Below, piece by piece: positions 63,831-64,000 of a stretch of DNA of 64,000 bases. The stretch comes from Euclidia mi (Eukaryota > Arthropoda > Insecta > Lepidoptera > Erebidae): contig OX123196.2 in NCBI GenBank assembly GCA_944739405.2, positions 54,226,196-54,290,195 of the forward strand. The letters run 5' to 3'. The position numbers and the translations under genes are program-made. Under the pieces are notes generated by a model. It saw nothing but the letters and a program-made list of their open reading frames with translations. It was not told the origin of the DNA and ran no database searches. Every line of letters starts with the position of its first letter. Within the stretch, counting starts at the first letter, position 1.

Positions 63831-64000
63831 GAGCGGTTTCAGATTAGCGTATTTTTCTGCGCGTACACGGTCGTTTCAGCATACGCGCTTACACGCGCGC
63901 TACATTACGAGCTTTAAAAAATCGAACGGGCATATTTCGGCGTGTTCACTCGAAACGGTAGTGACATCTTGTCAGTGTCAACATGGATTCTGACGGCTTG
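63831..64000 (+). mobile_element. Possible 5' end of a PIF/Harbinger-like element, cut by window edge
   Basis: GAGCGGTTTCAGATTAGCGT ATTTTTCTGCGCGTACACGG TCG has the style of a terminal/subterminal repeat, with CGTTTCAGCATACGCGC repeated in diverged form. An ATG in good context (CAACATGG) at 63983 opens MDSDGL.. and runs off the window. This could equally be the first exon of a host gene. Confidence 0.35.

Noticed and set aside
63983..64000. Start of a host gene (ATG in good context)
   Set aside because: Only six codons are visible and the upstream sequence looks like a transposon end; not enough to claim a gene.
1..64000. CRISPR arrays, operons, bacterial promoters or riboswitches
   Set aside because: No regularly spaced short repeats with unique spacers, no Shine-Dalgarno-led gene clusters; the DNA is animal nuclear with spliced exons and pol III-type retroposons.

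Overview
This is a 64 kb piece of animal nuclear DNA, almost certainly from a moth or butterfly (Lepidoptera). It is AT-rich, carries spliced and decayed coding exons, and is packed with repeats known from lepidopteran genomes: tRNA-headed SINEs ending in a CCCC-TTC-GGGG hairpin and (TATG)n, Helitrons that start TC(A/T)..ACTAATATTATAAA and end CTAG|T, Ty3/gypsy, RTE-like and CR1/jockey-like LINEs, hAT, piggyBac and mariner remnants. No bacterial gene, operon, CRISPR array or functional rRNA/tRNA gene was seen. No convincing host protein-coding gene was found either. Every coding signal that I can place in a family belongs to, or most likely derives from, a mobile element; one decayed reading frame (39480-40340) stays unidentified.

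Layout. 1-1.9 kb: end of a Ty3/gypsy element (integrase plus an LTR-like region). 2.2-4.7 kb: LTR-like GC-rich block, a Helitron piece between inverted repeats, a spliced but broken P-element/THAP9-type transposase, and a LINE C-terminus. 7-14.7 kb: SINE, a CR1-type ORF1 on the minus strand placed directly behind a reverse-transcriptase C-terminus, and a long open LINE reverse transcriptase (12.35-14.6 kb). 16.4-21.2 kb: a 15-unit array of 111-bp repeats with a 554-bp higher-order period, whose end is split by a 3 kb terminal-inverted-repeat element that itself holds SINEs, a mariner and a Harbinger-like element. 23.3-30.1 kb: Helitron/SINE nest, a YqaJ-type nuclease pseudogene, a SINE with a perfect 14-bp target duplication, and a perfect 175-bp inverted repeat. 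32-36 kb: MITE, Helitron and a complete hAT (8-bp duplication) carrying a foreign coding fragment. 37.9-48.9 kb: SINEs, several TA-flanked inverted-repeat elements, a TTAA-flanked piggyBac remnant, a second copy of the LINE tail, and a Helitron split by a SINE. 48.9-49.7 kb: the 111-bp repeat again, split by a 5S-rRNA-derived SINE. 53.9-56.4 kb: a Crypton-type tyrosine recombinase gene split by a LINE. 58-64 kb: more SINEs and Helitrons and a degenerate short-period repeat.

How the parts relate. The clearest functional link is between the open LINE at 12.35-14.6 kb and the SINEs: both end in the same roughly 45-bp tail and (TATG)n, so the LINE clade is a plausible source of the machinery that moves the SINEs. 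Target duplications and interrupted copies give a relative order of insertions at several places (LINE into Crypton; SINE into Helitron; 5S-SINE into the 111-bp repeat; TIR element into the 111-bp element). Family names are from recognition by eye; no database search was possible.
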